Below are positions 8,210-16,458 of a DNA stretch of 64,000 nucleotides, piece by piece. A program made the position numbers and the translations under genes. Position 1 is the stretch's first letter; each line of letters starts with the position of its first letter. The notes beneath the pieces were generated by a model, which saw nothing but the letters and a program-made list of their open reading frames with translations, did not search any database and was not told the DNA's origin. This stretch comes from JBFAPK01 sp040676675 (GTDB lineage Bacteria; Actinomycetota; Actinomycetes; Mycobacteriales; Micromonosporaceae), in NCBI RefSeq assembly GCF_040676675.1, contig NZ_JBFAPK010000014.1, positions 62,001 through 126,000 of the forward strand, given 5' to 3'.

Positions 8210-9418
8210 TCAGCCGTCGGCCAGCAGCGGCGCGGGCAGCGGTACGGCCGGCGCGTCGCCGTCCGGTTCGGCGAGCGCCATCAGGTGGTAGAGCCGCGCG
8301 CGGAGCAGCCGGGCGGCCCGGCCCGGCTCGGAGGTCACGGCCCGGGCCACCGCCGGGTAGTCCGGCGCGAGGCTCGCCGACCGGGCCTGGTCGAGCTGGT
8401 CGGACAGCCGCCGGTGCGGTGTCAGTACCGGTGCCAGCCGGGCGAGCAGCTCGGTCGGGGAGCCCGGCGCCGTGGCACCGGGCGGGGCGACGGCGCGCAG
8501 CACCGGCACCCCCGCCGCGGCGGCGTACGTGGTGGCCGAGCCGTGGTCGCCGATCAGCACGTCCGCCGCCGCAACCAGGCCGCGCCAGCTCGACGGGTGC
8601 ACCACGCGCAGCCCCGGGTGCTGCTCGCGGCGCAGCCAGCCCCGTACCTGGCGAGGGCCGTGTCCCCAGTAGACGGCGGGATGGGCCGCGAGCCGGACCG
8701 CGTACCGGTCCGGCGGCAGCTGCGCCAGCAGGTCGAACAGCGTCCGCCAGTGGCTTCCGAGCAGCGAGTCCGCGCCCCAGGTCGAGCTGACCGCCACCAC
8801 GGTCTGTCCCGGCTCGACGCCGAGCGCCCGCCGGTACGCCTCCCGCCCGGGCCGGGCCGCGCGGAGCCGGTCCAGGCAGAGGTCGCCGGTGACGGCCGCC
8901 ACCGGTACCGCCTGCGGGCACTGCCGGGCCAGCACCGGCAGCACGTCGGCGTGGGAGAGCGCGACCAGGGCCGGTACGAGCCGCCCGTACCAGGTCAGCC
9001 ACGGCGCGGCCAGCCCCACCACCTGCCCGCTCGCCGGTCCGCCGAGCGCGGCCGGCGCCAGCTTGTTGTTCGCGATGCCGTGCGCGAGCATCGCCACCGG
9101 CCCGGCCAGCTCGTGCACCCCGGCGCAGTCGCCCGTCAGCACCAGGTCGAAGCGGGTCTGCACCGCCTGCCGCCACGGCACGACGACCGCACCTAGGTCC
9201 CGCAGGTGCGCGGCCACGCCGCCGCCGAACAGGTCCGGTGCCTGGGTGAAGACCGTCTGGACCCGGGTGTCGCTCTCGACCAGCTCGGCCGCGTCCAGGA
9301 CGTGCCCGGCGGTGGCCATCGTGTGCACCACCGCGAGGACCGTCCGTCGGGTCGCGGCGGTCCGCCACCGGTCGGCGTCCCGGCCGACCGGTACCCGCAA
9401 CCACTCCCGCGCGCTCAC
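8210..9418 (-). CDS. GT-B transferase resembling CDP-glycerol glycerophosphotransferases
   Basis: This is a 402-aa cytoplasmic protein of GT-B shape. An N-terminal Rossmann half (VLAVVHTMATAGHVLDAAEL) precedes LAHGIANNK. The C-terminal half contains ADVLIGDHGSATTYAAAAG followed by GVPVL, the pattern of the TagF/capsule glycerophosphotransferase and UDP-GlcNAc epimerase-like superfamily. The donor and acceptor are unknown; a role in envelope or extracellular polymer decoration is likely. The GTG at 9418 overlaps the stop of a 24-codon ORF (GTGA). Upstream in-frame starts (for example a GTG near 9477) are possible but carry atypical residues. It is co-directional with the PfkB gene. Confidence 0.7.
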   Translation of the reverse strand: MSAREWLRVPVGRDADRWRTAATRRTVLAVVHTMATAGHVLDAAELVESDTRVQTVFTQAPDLFGGGVAAHLRDLGAVVVPWRQAVQTRFDLVLTGDCAGVHELAGPVAMLAHGIANNKLAPAALGGPASGQVVGLAAPWLTWYGRLVPALVALSHADVLPVLARQCPQAVPVAAVTGDLCLDRLRAARPGREAYRRALGVEPGQTVVAVSSTWGADSLLGSHWRTLFDLLAQLPPDRYAVRLAAHPAVYWGHGPRQVRGWLRREQHPGLRVVHPSSWRGLVAAADVLIGDHGSATTYAAAAGVPVLRAVAPPGATAPGSPTELLARLAPVLTPHRRLSDQLDQARSASLAPDYPAVARAVTSEPGRAARLLRARLYHLMALAEPDGDAPAVPLPAPLLADG

Positions 9419-9489
9419 CGCGCGCCCCGTCCGCACCGCGACGCCGCCGGTCCGGCCGGCGCGCGCCAATTCCACTCTGGACGTTTCAC
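9415..9489 (-). CDS. Possible 24-codon leader ORF
   Basis: A GTG-initiated ORF with GGGAGG 6 nt upstream encodes VKRPEWNWRAPAG and ends in a TGA that overlaps the GTG of the transferase. As with NLR1, the good ribosome-binding site belongs to the leader, suggesting coupling. It could be chance, because Arg/Ala/Gly codons dominate its second half. Confidence 0.3.
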   Translation of the reverse strand: MKRPEWNWRAPAGPAASRCGRGAR

Positions 9490-9558
9490 TCTCGCCTCCC
9501 TGTCCCGTCCCCGCTCTCCGCGGAGGTGGACCCAGGCTGCGACGCCACCCCGGGCACC

Positions 9559-9606
9559 GGTCCGGACACGAGAGCGGACGCGGGTCCGGACGGCGGTCCG
9601 GACGGC
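9559..9606. repeat. Four 12-bp tandem repeats upstream of the SARP gene
   Basis: Units start at 9559, 9571, 9583 and 9595. The first, third and fourth begin GGTCCGGAC and the second is AGAGCGGACGCG. A spacing of 12 and 24 bp keeps the units near the same face of the helix. SARP proteins are known to bind direct repeats spaced by about one helical turn, so autoregulation by the adjacent SARP is possible. This assignment is inference. Confidence 0.45.
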
Positions 9607-9716
9607 GCAGCTCGGCGGCCTCGTCGCGCGGCGAAAAAATGTCGACTGCCGATCGGCGCCGGTTGGTGTGACACTGCCAGCGACGGCAGCTGGGCCAGCT
9701 CCGGGTGGGAGGCGGC

Positions 9717-10703
9717 ATGGACCTGCGGGTACTGGGGGAGGTCGGGATCCGCGCGGGCGACCGCTTCCTGACGCTGGACCGGGCCGGCGAGCGCTGCGTG
9801 CTCGCGGTGTTCGCGCTCGAACCGGGCCGCCCGATCCCCGTCGAGACGCTCGTCGAGCGGGTCTGGGGGGACGAGCCTCCGGCGAAGGCGGACGAGTCCA
9901 TCGCGTCGTACGTCCGCGCCGTGCGACGGGTCGTGGAGCGGGCGGGCGGGGCGCGCGATTGGCTGGTCAATAGGCGGCCTCGGGCGTACCTGCTGCGCGT
10001 CGAGCGCAGCGCGGTCGACTATCACCGGTTCGCGGATTCGATCACCACGGCGCGCGCCCTGGCCGCGCGGGCGGAAAATGATCAGGCGGTGTCCGCGTAC
10101 CGTCGCGCGCTGGATCAATGGGATGGAGATCCATTGACCGGCGTCACCGGAGAGTGGGCCGATCGACGCCGGGATCTGCTCCGGCGGGAGCGGCTGGAGG
10201 CGTGGTGCGGACTTCTTGACCAGCAACTCAGGATCGGCGCCCACGACGCGGTCGCCGGGCGGGTCGACCAGCTGATCGACGAGGTGGTGCCCACCGACCG
10301 GTTGATCAAGCTGGGCCTCTACGGCCTCGCGTACTGCGGGCGACACGCGGACGTCCCGCAATTCCTGGAACGCGCGGAACGGCGAATGTGGGAGGCGGTG
10401 CAACTCCGGCCCTCGCCCGCCGTCGGTACCCTCGCCCGACGATTGATGGCCGAGGCGGGTAACCGCGAGCTGATCGAAGAAGAATCGGTCCGGACCGATC
10501 GCCGTTTGGTGGACGGAACTGCCCGCAGTGATTCGCCGACGCCGTCGGAGGGCGCGAATTCGGGGCGGGACGAGAACGCCGGGACAAAGGAGCGGCCGAC
10601 CGTTTCCGGGACCGCTGATCCCATGCCATTGGTATCGATGACGGCAATCTCGCACGGCAATATCTACCAGGCCGGCGGGGACCAGTACATCGTCGAGTCC
10701 TAG
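9717..10703 (+). CDS. Stand-alone SARP regulator with C-terminal amyloid-like motif
   Basis: This is a 328-aa SARP-family protein. A winged-helix DNA-binding domain spans about 1-95 (MDLRVLGEVGIRAGDRF, then PVETLVERVWGDEPP). A bacterial transcriptional activation domain of helical repeats runs about 100-250. A disordered Ser/Glu/Asn-rich linker leads to the extreme C-terminus GNIYQAGGDQYIVES. That tail matches NLR1 (VYQAAGNQYIYQ): YQA, G and QYI are identical. No NB-ARC domain is present, unlike the other two SARPs in the window. ATG at 9717 follows GGGAGG. The inferred role is a transcription activator whose assembly is controlled by NLR1 through the shared motif. Confidence 0.85.
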   Translation: MDLRVLGEVGIRAGDRFLTLDRAGERCVLAVFALEPGRPIPVETLVERVWGDEPPAKADESIASYVRAVRRVVERAGGARDWLVNRRPRAYLLRVERSAVDYHRFADSITTARALAARAENDQAVSAYRRALDQWDGDPLTGVTGEWADRRRDLLRRERLEAWCGLLDQQLRIGAHDAVAGRVDQLIDEVVPTDRLIKLGLYGLAYCGRHADVPQFLERAERRMWEAVQLRPSPAVGTLARRLMAEAGNRELIEEESVRTDRRLVDGTARSDSPTPSEGANSGRDENAGTKERPTVSGTADPMPLVSMTAISHGNIYQAGGDQYIVES

Positions 10704-11229
10704 CCGTCGCCGGGTCGGCCACGAGGCGCCGGCCCGCCGGCGGTGCCGGCTGGCGCCGGCCGCGAAGGTGTGGCGTGCCAAGGATTGCGCGTCGCTGGGT
10801 CCCCGATCGTGCCGCTACCACCCCGAACCGCTGGTCAGCGGGCGCCCCCAGCGGCCGGTCGGTGCCCGTCGATGCCGCCGGTCCGAGAGAAATTGCAGGT
10901 AGAAGCGCTTGCCTGGTTTGACAACGTACGTCCTTGTCATCCGGCTAACCAATAGATCGTGGGAAATTAGCCGAGATGACCTAGGTCGTGCTAGCGTGCT
11001 TCCCTGCGCGGCGACCTTCGGTGTTATCCGCGTACGTACGGGTTCCTGAGGGGAGGACGTTGCGTTGCTGCGGCGACTCGTATCGGTAGTGCGCGCGTAG
11101 TAATCAACGCTTGGCTCCACGGGTGGTAACGGAGTCGCGTCCTTCAGCGAAGTCACAGAAATGCCGGCCGGCGGGGTTCACCGAGCCGACCGGCGAACGC
11201 CCCTTGCTGGCAGAAGGAGAAACGAATCG
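10704..11229. other. Long intergenic region and 5' leader of the small secreted peptide gene
   Basis: The 526 bp contain no convincing long gene. GC-rich, partly self-complementary sequence directly follows the SARP stop (10724-10761). Around 10900-11000 the sequence is more AT-rich, with a TTGACA at 10918-10923 but no well-spaced -10 box. A GGGGAGGACG ribosome-binding-like site near 11055 precedes very short ORFs starting with TTG. The peptide gene may therefore have a leader of about 200 nt. Confidence 0.4.
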
Positions 11230-11436
11230 ATGGGTACGCTCGGACGGCTGCTCAGGATCGTGGCGGTGGGTAGCGCCGCGGGGGTGGCCACCGGCGTGGC
11301 GGTACTTCTCGCGGGTCCCGCCTCGGCTGCCAGTGCTGACGGTGCCTCTGCCAGCGGCGACAGCCTCGCCGCGGCCGTCGCCGTGGCCACCGTCCGTGGT
11401 GCGGACGACGCGAAGTCGCACGCCCACTTCGACTGA
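11230..11436 (+). CDS. Small secreted peptide, unknown function
   Basis: This encodes a 68-aa protein. Residues 1-33 look like a signal peptide: MGTLGRLLR, a hydrophobic core VAVGSAAGVATGVAVLLA and a GPASA cleavage site. The mature part would be about 34 residues, Ala/Ser/Asp-rich and ending KSHAHFD. AAGGAG stands 9-10 nt before the ATG. Codon use matches neighbours, so it is probably real. I do not recognise the family. It could be a secreted signal or a structural peptide. The neighbouring SARP upstream is on the same strand but over 500 bp away. Confidence 0.6.
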   Translation: MGTLGRLLRIVAVGSAAGVATGVAVLLAGPASAASADGASASGDSLAAAVAVATVRGADDAKSHAHFD

Positions 11437-11568
11437 GAGCGACTCATCGCGGGTGAGCCGACCGGATCACCCGACGACGGACCGCTCCACCCCGAGGTCC
11501 GCTGCCGCTGCTGCCGTCACCGCCGCCACCGCGGCCGTGGCGGCGGTTCTTACCTCCGGGGCCAGGAC

Positions 11569-12129
11569 TCAGCGGCGGAGCAGGATGCCCCGGACGAACG
11601 CCGCCTGACCGGCGTGCTGGAGGTCGTCGCCGACCACGCTGACGAGCCGGACGCCGAGGGTCACCGGCGGATCCCAGGCCTCGTCCACGACCCGGTCGAA
11701 CTCCTCGTCGCGCAGCTTCGAGACGTACGCGACGGTGCGCTCGCTGACCGCGGCGTGGTATCCGGCGAGCAGTTCGGCGTCGACCCGTACCGCCGCCACG
11801 TCGTCACCGCCGTGCCCGTAGCCGGTGTCCGACGGGTCGAACGGCAGCCCGAACCGCTCGGCCCAGCCGTCGGTGGTCCAGACCTGCCCGGTACCGGCCA
11901 CGTCGGCCACGTGGTCGTCCTGGATGCGGGTCAGGTGCCACACCAGCCAGGCGATCGAGTTCGCCTCCGGGTCGACCCGGACGGCCAACTGTTCCGGCGT
12001 CAGCCCGTCGACGACATCGTGCACCAGCTCCCGGATCCGCCCGAACGCGTCGACCAGGATGTCCGCGCCCGTCATGACCGCTCGCCCCCTCACCAGTCGC
12101 GGCTCGACCTGCACGATCCACTCAACCAT
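11569..12129 (-). CDS. DinB-fold (DUF664-like) putative mycothiol-dependent enzyme
   Basis: This is a 186-aa four-helix DinB-superfamily protein. The motif SIAWLVWHLTRIQDDH and the later DDLQHAGQAAF supply the histidines that bind the metal in this superfamily. Actinobacterial relatives include mycothiol-dependent transferases and isomerases, so detoxification or thiol chemistry in the cytoplasm is plausible. ATG at 12129 has GGGAGG 9 nt upstream. An internal ATG at 12075, just before the conserved GADILVDAFGRI, is also preceded by GAGGGG and would match the usual family start better. Confidence 0.8.
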   Translation of the reverse strand: MVEWIVQVEPRLVRGRAVMTGADILVDAFGRIRELVHDVVDGLTPEQLAVRVDPEANSIAWLVWHLTRIQDDHVADVAGTGQVWTTDGWAERFGLPFDPSDTGYGHGGDDVAAVRVDAELLAGYHAAVSERTVAYVSKLRDEEFDRVVDEAWDPPVTLGVRLVSVVGDDLQHAGQAAFVRGILLRR

Positions 12130-12195
12130 GGCCGGCCGCCTCCCGCACGGGAAAGCCCCGGTGGTGCTCGCCTTCGGCGTACCCGGGGGAAGCGA

Positions 12196-12245
12196 CGGCG
12201 GGCCGCCCTCCCCGCACCGGGAAGACGGCCCGCCGCTGCTCCAGC
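12196..12245 (-). terminator. Hairpin downstream of the SH3/CHAP-like gene
   Basis: Perfect 10-bp arms CGGCGGGCCG (12196-12205) and CGGCCCGCCG (12236-12245) surround a 30-nt loop that can itself pair. It lies 9 nt past the stop of the secreted peptidase-like gene. There is no U-tract, as is common in high-GC actinobacteria. Confidence 0.5.
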
Positions 12246-12253
12246 TCTACCGG

Positions 12254-13108
12254 TCAGTGGTTGAACCAGGGGTTGGTCCAACCGAGGTAGCCGGCGCCCC
12301 ACCGCTGCTCCAGCTCCGCGATGGTGGTGTACGTGAAGGTGCCGTTGCCGTGGATGTCGTTCGACGCCAACTGCCCGGGGGCGGTGACGATCGCGACGTG
12401 GCCGTACTGGCCGGTGGTGAAGAAGACCAACGTCCCGACCGGCGCGTCGCGGTCGCCGGGGTGCTTGTACTGGCTCGGGGTGCTCTCCCAGTGCACCTTC
12501 GCTGAGGCGAAGCCGCTGGCGCTGTACCCGTAGGCGAGCCCCATGATGTGGTCGCAGCGCTGGTAGTAGTCGGCCACGTAGTTGGTGGTGATGTGCTGGT
12601 TCGCCCAGGTGACCGCCTCCGCGCAGGTGCGCGGGTTGTGGATGGTCGACACGTCGCACTCGGACGTGTCCCCGCCGTCGCCCGCGTCGCAGGCCGGCGC
12701 CACCCAGCCGTTCGAGCCGGTGTAGACGTAGGTGTCCGACACGTAGCCCTTGCCGGCGATGTGGTCCCAGAGCGAACTCGTACCGTAGTAGCCGGTCACC
12801 GTCGTGCCGGTGATCTGGCAGTCGATCGAGATGGTGGCGCCGTTGGCCACCGTACCGACGATGCTGGCCGAGGTGCTCGGGGCGGAGCGGACGTTGAGCG
12901 CAATGCCGGAGGTGCGCACCGTACCGTTGACCGCGGCGGCGGCCGGGCTGGCGAGCAGCAGCACCGACGCGAGGGCCAGCCCCGCGCCGGCGAGCACCCG
13001 GCGGCCCAACCGTCGGCCGGCGCGGCGCCCGGACGCCAGGGCCGACGCCTCGGCGCCCCATCCCCGTCTGGTAGCTAACGGCATCCGCCGCCTGGTGAAG
13101 TACGACAT
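12254..13108 (-). CDS. Secreted SH3b plus CHAP/NlpC-like cell-wall hydrolase
   Basis: This is a 284-aa exported protein. Basic residues (RRAGRRLGRR) precede a hydrophobic stretch and ASPAAAA, giving a long signal peptide of about 58 residues. Residues 60-135 form an SH3b domain (GIALNVRSAPSTSASIVGTV). The C-terminal domain from about 150 has a likely catalytic Cys in YYQRCDHIMG, His in YGHVAIVT and a polar residue in SNDIHG. This order is typical of CHAP/NlpC-P60 peptidases and amidases acting on peptidoglycan. GGGAGG lies 8 nt before ATG 13108. It sits 78 bp downstream of the AfsR-like regulator and may be co-transcribed with it. Confidence 0.75.
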   Translation of the reverse strand: MSYFTRRRMPLATRRGWGAEASALASGRRAGRRLGRRVLAGAGLALASVLLLASPAAAAVNGTVRTSGIALNVRSAPSTSASIVGTVANGATISIDCQITGTTVTGYYGTSSLWDHIAGKGYVSDTYVYTGSNGWVAPACDAGDGGDTSECDVSTIHNPRTCAEAVTWANQHITTNYVADYYQRCDHIMGLAYGYSASGFASAKVHWESTPSQYKHPGDRDAPVGTLVFFTTGQYGHVAIVTAPGQLASNDIHGNGTFTYTTIAELEQRWGAGYLGWTNPWFNH

Positions 13109-13186
13109 CTGGGCGCCTCCCGTGAGTGGTACCGGTACGGAACCGGTGGATCTCAGCCAAGGGTGGGCGGAACCGCTACATCCCTA

Positions 13187-16100
13187 CTACATCGCCGCCC
13201 GCGCCCCGGTTGCCGGCGCCGGCCCGAGCAGCGGCTCGTCGCGTTCGGGCAGCCGCTGCACGTTCGGGTCGACCTCGCGCCAGAGCAGCGCGGAGCGGCG
13301 CAGGTACCGCTCGCCGGCGGTCCGGTCCTGGCCCTGGCCGTACAGGGTGGCGAGCAGGGACGTGGTCATCGCCTCGCCCCGCCGGTCGCCCGAGTCGTGC
13401 AGCACCCCGGTCGCCCAGTCCAGCTCGACGATCGCCGCGTCCGGCTGGTCGCAGGCGATCAACGCGCGGGCCAGCGGCTCGATCGTGTACGCGCGGCAGC
13501 GGTCGTCCTCCAGCGAGCGGAAGAGGGTCTGCGCCCGGTGCAGCGTACGCAGGGCCGCGTAGGGGGAGTTCTCGGCCAGTTGCAGCTCGCCGATCTGGGT
13601 CAGCACGCAGGCCACCCGGTGCTGGTCGCCGACCTCTGTGGCCAGTCGCAGCGCCCCGGTCAGCCAGCTCCGAGCCCGGCCGAGGTCGCCCAGCGAGCGG
13701 TAGACCATGCCGATGCCGTTGCGCGCCTGGGCCTCGGCGTGCCGGTTGCCGGTCGCGACGAAGCTGGCCAGCGCGCGCCGGTAGGAGCGGATCGCCCGCA
13801 GCGGATCGCCGACGACCCGGTCGACGGTACCGAGGCCGGCGACCGCCACCGCCTCCGCGCCGGGGTCGCCCAGCTCGCGGGCGAGCCGCCGGGACAGGTC
13901 GAGCAGCTCGTACGCCTCGTCGTACCGGTCCTGGTAGAGCGCGACCTGCCCGAGCCCGCGCAGCAGCGCCGCCTCGCCGCGCCGGTTGCCGGCGGCCCGT
14001 ACCGCCCGCAGCGCGCCGCGCTGGGCGCGCTGCCACTCGTCCAGGTAGCCGCGCAGGTCCAGGTACGGCATCATCGTCGCCGCCAGCTCCCAGGCCAACT
14101 CGTCCAGCCCCGCGGCGGCGGCCAGCTCGACGGCGTTGACCAGCGCGGCCCGCTCTGCGTCGAACCAGGCCAGCGGCCGGGCCGTGACCAGGTCGAGCAG
14201 CGCCGGATCGGGCCGCCAGCGCGGGGCCCGGCCCGGGCCCGGCCGGAACACGCACGGCGGCAGCCCGGCGGCGGCCCGTTCGGCGAGCGCGAGCCAGCCG
14301 GCGAGTACCCGGACCAGCGCCTCGCGGCGTACCGCCGGATCCTCGGCCGCGGCGGATTCGGCCGCGAATACCCGGAGCAGGTCGTGCAGCCGGTACCGGG
14401 GCTCGCCGGCGGCGTCCGGACCGGTCACCCGGACCAGGCTCGCGTCGATCAGGGCGTCCAGCTCGGGCTGCCCGTCCGGCTGGTCCAGCAGCCGCCCGAC
14501 CACCCAGCCGGGCAGCTCCACCGGACCGAGCGGGCCCAGCCGGGCGAAGGCGCGCGCCGCCGACGGGGGCAGGGAGCGGACGCTGAGGTCGAAGCTGGCC
14601 CGTACGCCGAGGTCGCCGACGGAGAGTTCGTCGAGGCGGCCGGTCCGGTCGCGGAGCCGGTCCGCCAGGGTCCGCAGCGACCAGGGTCGGCGTCCGGCGA
14701 GCCGGGCCCCGGCGATGCGGATGCCGAGCGGCAGCCGGCCACACGCCTCGATGATCCGGTCCGCCTCGCCCCGCTCCGCGCCGACGCGCTCGGCGCCGAT
14801 CAGCCGTCCGAGCAGGGCGCGGGCGTCGTCGGGCGGGAGCACGTCCAGGTCCAGTTCGTGCGCGCCGGGCAGGCCCGGCACCCGCCGCCGGGCGGTGACC
14901 AGCAGCGCGCTGCCACCGTCGGGCGGCAGCAGGGCGCGGACCTGGTCCGCGCCGGCCGCGTCGTCGAGGACCACGAGGACCCGCCGGCCCCGGATCAGCG
15001 ACCGGTACCGGGCCGCCCGACCGGCGACGCTGTCCGGCAGCGCCGTACCGGCGACCCCCAGCGTCCGCAGCAGCTCGGCGAGCGCCTCGCCGGCGCCCCG
15101 GTCCGGATGGGCCGTGCCGTCCAGCTCCACGTAGAGCTGCCCGTCCGGATAGCGCGCGGTGAGCCGGTGCGCGGCGTGCACGGCCAGGGTGCTCTTCCCG
15201 ACGCCCGGCGGCCCGACGACCACCGCGATGGTCGGCGCGTCGCCCCTGTCGCCCCTGTCGCCCGCGTCGCCCGCGGCGCCCCCGTCACCCGCGGCGCGGG
15301 CGAGCGGGTCGAGCCGGTCGAGCAGGGCGGCGACGTCGGCGGCCCGACCGGTGAAGTCCGCGATGTCCGGCGGCAGCTGCAACATGGCCGGCTCGGGCGC
15401 GAGCACCTCGCCGGAGTACCCGGTCGCGGCGGTGGCCGACCCGGCCGGGGCGACCGGTACCGCGACGTCCGGGTCGCCGGCCGTCGCCTCGTCGCTCGTA
15501 CCGGCCGGCTCCGCGTCCGACAGCAGATCGCGACCGTGCCCCCGCAGCACGGCCGTGTGTGCCTGACGCAGCGCCGGCCCCGGCTCTATCCCCAGCTCCG
15601 CGACGAGCAGCGCGCGGGCCCGCTGGTACGTGCGCAGCGCCGCGGCCCGCTGGCCGGTGGCGCCCAGCACCCGGATCAGCTGACCCCAGAGCTCCTCGCG
15701 GAACGGGTCCTCCTCGACCAGCGCCCGCAGCTCGGCCGTGGCCGACTCGTACTGCTCCTGTCGCAGCAGGAGCAGGGTCCGCAGCTCCCGTGCCGCGCGG
15801 TGCTGCGTGACGAGCTGCTCCACGCTGTCCTGCCAGGCCGGCGCGGCCGGCATGCCGGCCAGCGGGTGTCCGCGCCAGAGCCCGAGCGCCCGTTCCAGCA
15901 GGGCGAGGGCCTCGCCGTACGCGCCCTGGGCGCGGTGCTGCTCGGCCTCGGCCACCCAGTGCTGGAATCGGCCCGCGTCGATCTCCTCGGGTTCGGCGCG
16001 CAGCAGGTAGCCGTGGCGCGAGCGTTCCAGCCGGGCGCCCGAGGAGGGCGGTGGCGGCAGCGCGAGCCGCAGCCCGCTGACATAGGTGTGCACGTTGGCC

Positions 16101-16288
16101 AGCGCCGATCGGGGCGGGGTCTGCCAGACGGCCTCGACCAGCTCCTCGACCGGTACGAACCGGTTGGCCCGCAGCAGGAGGGTGGCGAGCAGCAGATCGC
16201 GTTTGGTGCCCCGGGCGAGGACGGTACGCGAACCGTCCCAGACCTGCAGCGGGCCGAGCACGCCGAATACGGCGGGGTTACTGTTCAT
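13187..16288 (-). CDS. AfsR-type SARP-NB-ARC-TPR regulator (1033 aa)
   Basis: A complete AfsR/DnrI-like regulator. Residues 1-95 are the OmpR-like winged helix (VFGVLGPLQVWDGSRTVLA) and about 100-250 the BTAD. A linker leads to FTGRAADVAALLDRL and the NB-ARC domain, with P-loop GPPGVGKSTLA, Walker B VLVVLDDA, VTARRR, GRLPLGI and RLHDLLR. TPRs follow from about 690. Acidic GDAGDRGDRGD-type residues form a low-complexity insert just before the P-loop. Such proteins activate secondary-metabolite or developmental genes. ATG at 16288 follows GAGGGAG by 8 nt. No biosynthetic cluster is adjacent; the closest possible target is the secreted hydrolase downstream. Confidence 0.9.
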   Translation of the reverse strand: MNSNPAVFGVLGPLQVWDGSRTVLARGTKRDLLLATLLLRANRFVPVEELVEAVWQTPPRSALANVHTYVSGLRLALPPPPSSGARLERSRHGYLLRAEPEEIDAGRFQHWVAEAEQHRAQGAYGEALALLERALGLWRGHPLAGMPAAPAWQDSVEQLVTQHRAARELRTLLLLRQEQYESATAELRALVEEDPFREELWGQLIRVLGATGQRAAALRTYQRARALLVAELGIEPGPALRQAHTAVLRGHGRDLLSDAEPAGTSDEATAGDPDVAVPVAPAGSATAATGYSGEVLAPEPAMLQLPPDIADFTGRAADVAALLDRLDPLARAAGDGGAAGDAGDRGDRGDAPTIAVVVGPPGVGKSTLAVHAAHRLTARYPDGQLYVELDGTAHPDRGAGEALAELLRTLGVAGTALPDSVAGRAARYRSLIRGRRVLVVLDDAAGADQVRALLPPDGGSALLVTARRRVPGLPGAHELDLDVLPPDDARALLGRLIGAERVGAERGEADRIIEACGRLPLGIRIAGARLAGRRPWSLRTLADRLRDRTGRLDELSVGDLGVRASFDLSVRSLPPSAARAFARLGPLGPVELPGWVVGRLLDQPDGQPELDALIDASLVRVTGPDAAGEPRYRLHDLLRVFAAESAAAEDPAVRREALVRVLAGWLALAERAAAGLPPCVFRPGPGRAPRWRPDPALLDLVTARPLAWFDAERAALVNAVELAAAAGLDELAWELAATMMPYLDLRGYLDEWQRAQRGALRAVRAAGNRRGEAALLRGLGQVALYQDRYDEAYELLDLSRRLARELGDPGAEAVAVAGLGTVDRVVGDPLRAIRSYRRALASFVATGNRHAEAQARNGIGMVYRSLGDLGRARSWLTGALRLATEVGDQHRVACVLTQIGELQLAENSPYAALRTLHRAQTLFRSLEDDRCRAYTIEPLARALIACDQPDAAIVELDWATGVLHDSGDRRGEAMTTSLLATLYGQGQDRTAGERYLRRSALLWREVDPNVQRLPERDEPLLGPAPATGARAAM

Positions 16289-16458
16289 CGTCGGCACTCC
16301 CTCGGTGGGAGGCGGCAGAGCCGTGCTGATCATCGCAGTCAGCCCCGGCTCGCGCCAGTGGTCCGGCTGAGTTCCCGTTAACCATCACGGGTCTCGGTGC
16401 AGGCGGGAGCCTAGATGACGGAGCGGTCCCCGGTCGATGCCGGTACGGGTGACCGTCC

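Noticed and set aside
11055..11100. Very short leader ORFs (for example one coding for a peptide with two adjacent Cys) before the small secreted peptide
   Set aside because: They need TTG starts, the ribosome-binding spacing favours a different frame for the Cys version, and the downstream gene has no link to sulfur metabolism.
13163..16381. A 1072-codon rightward frame opposite the AfsR-like regulator
   Set aside because: It is a shadow: the leftward frame encodes complete SARP, NB-ARC and TPR domains.
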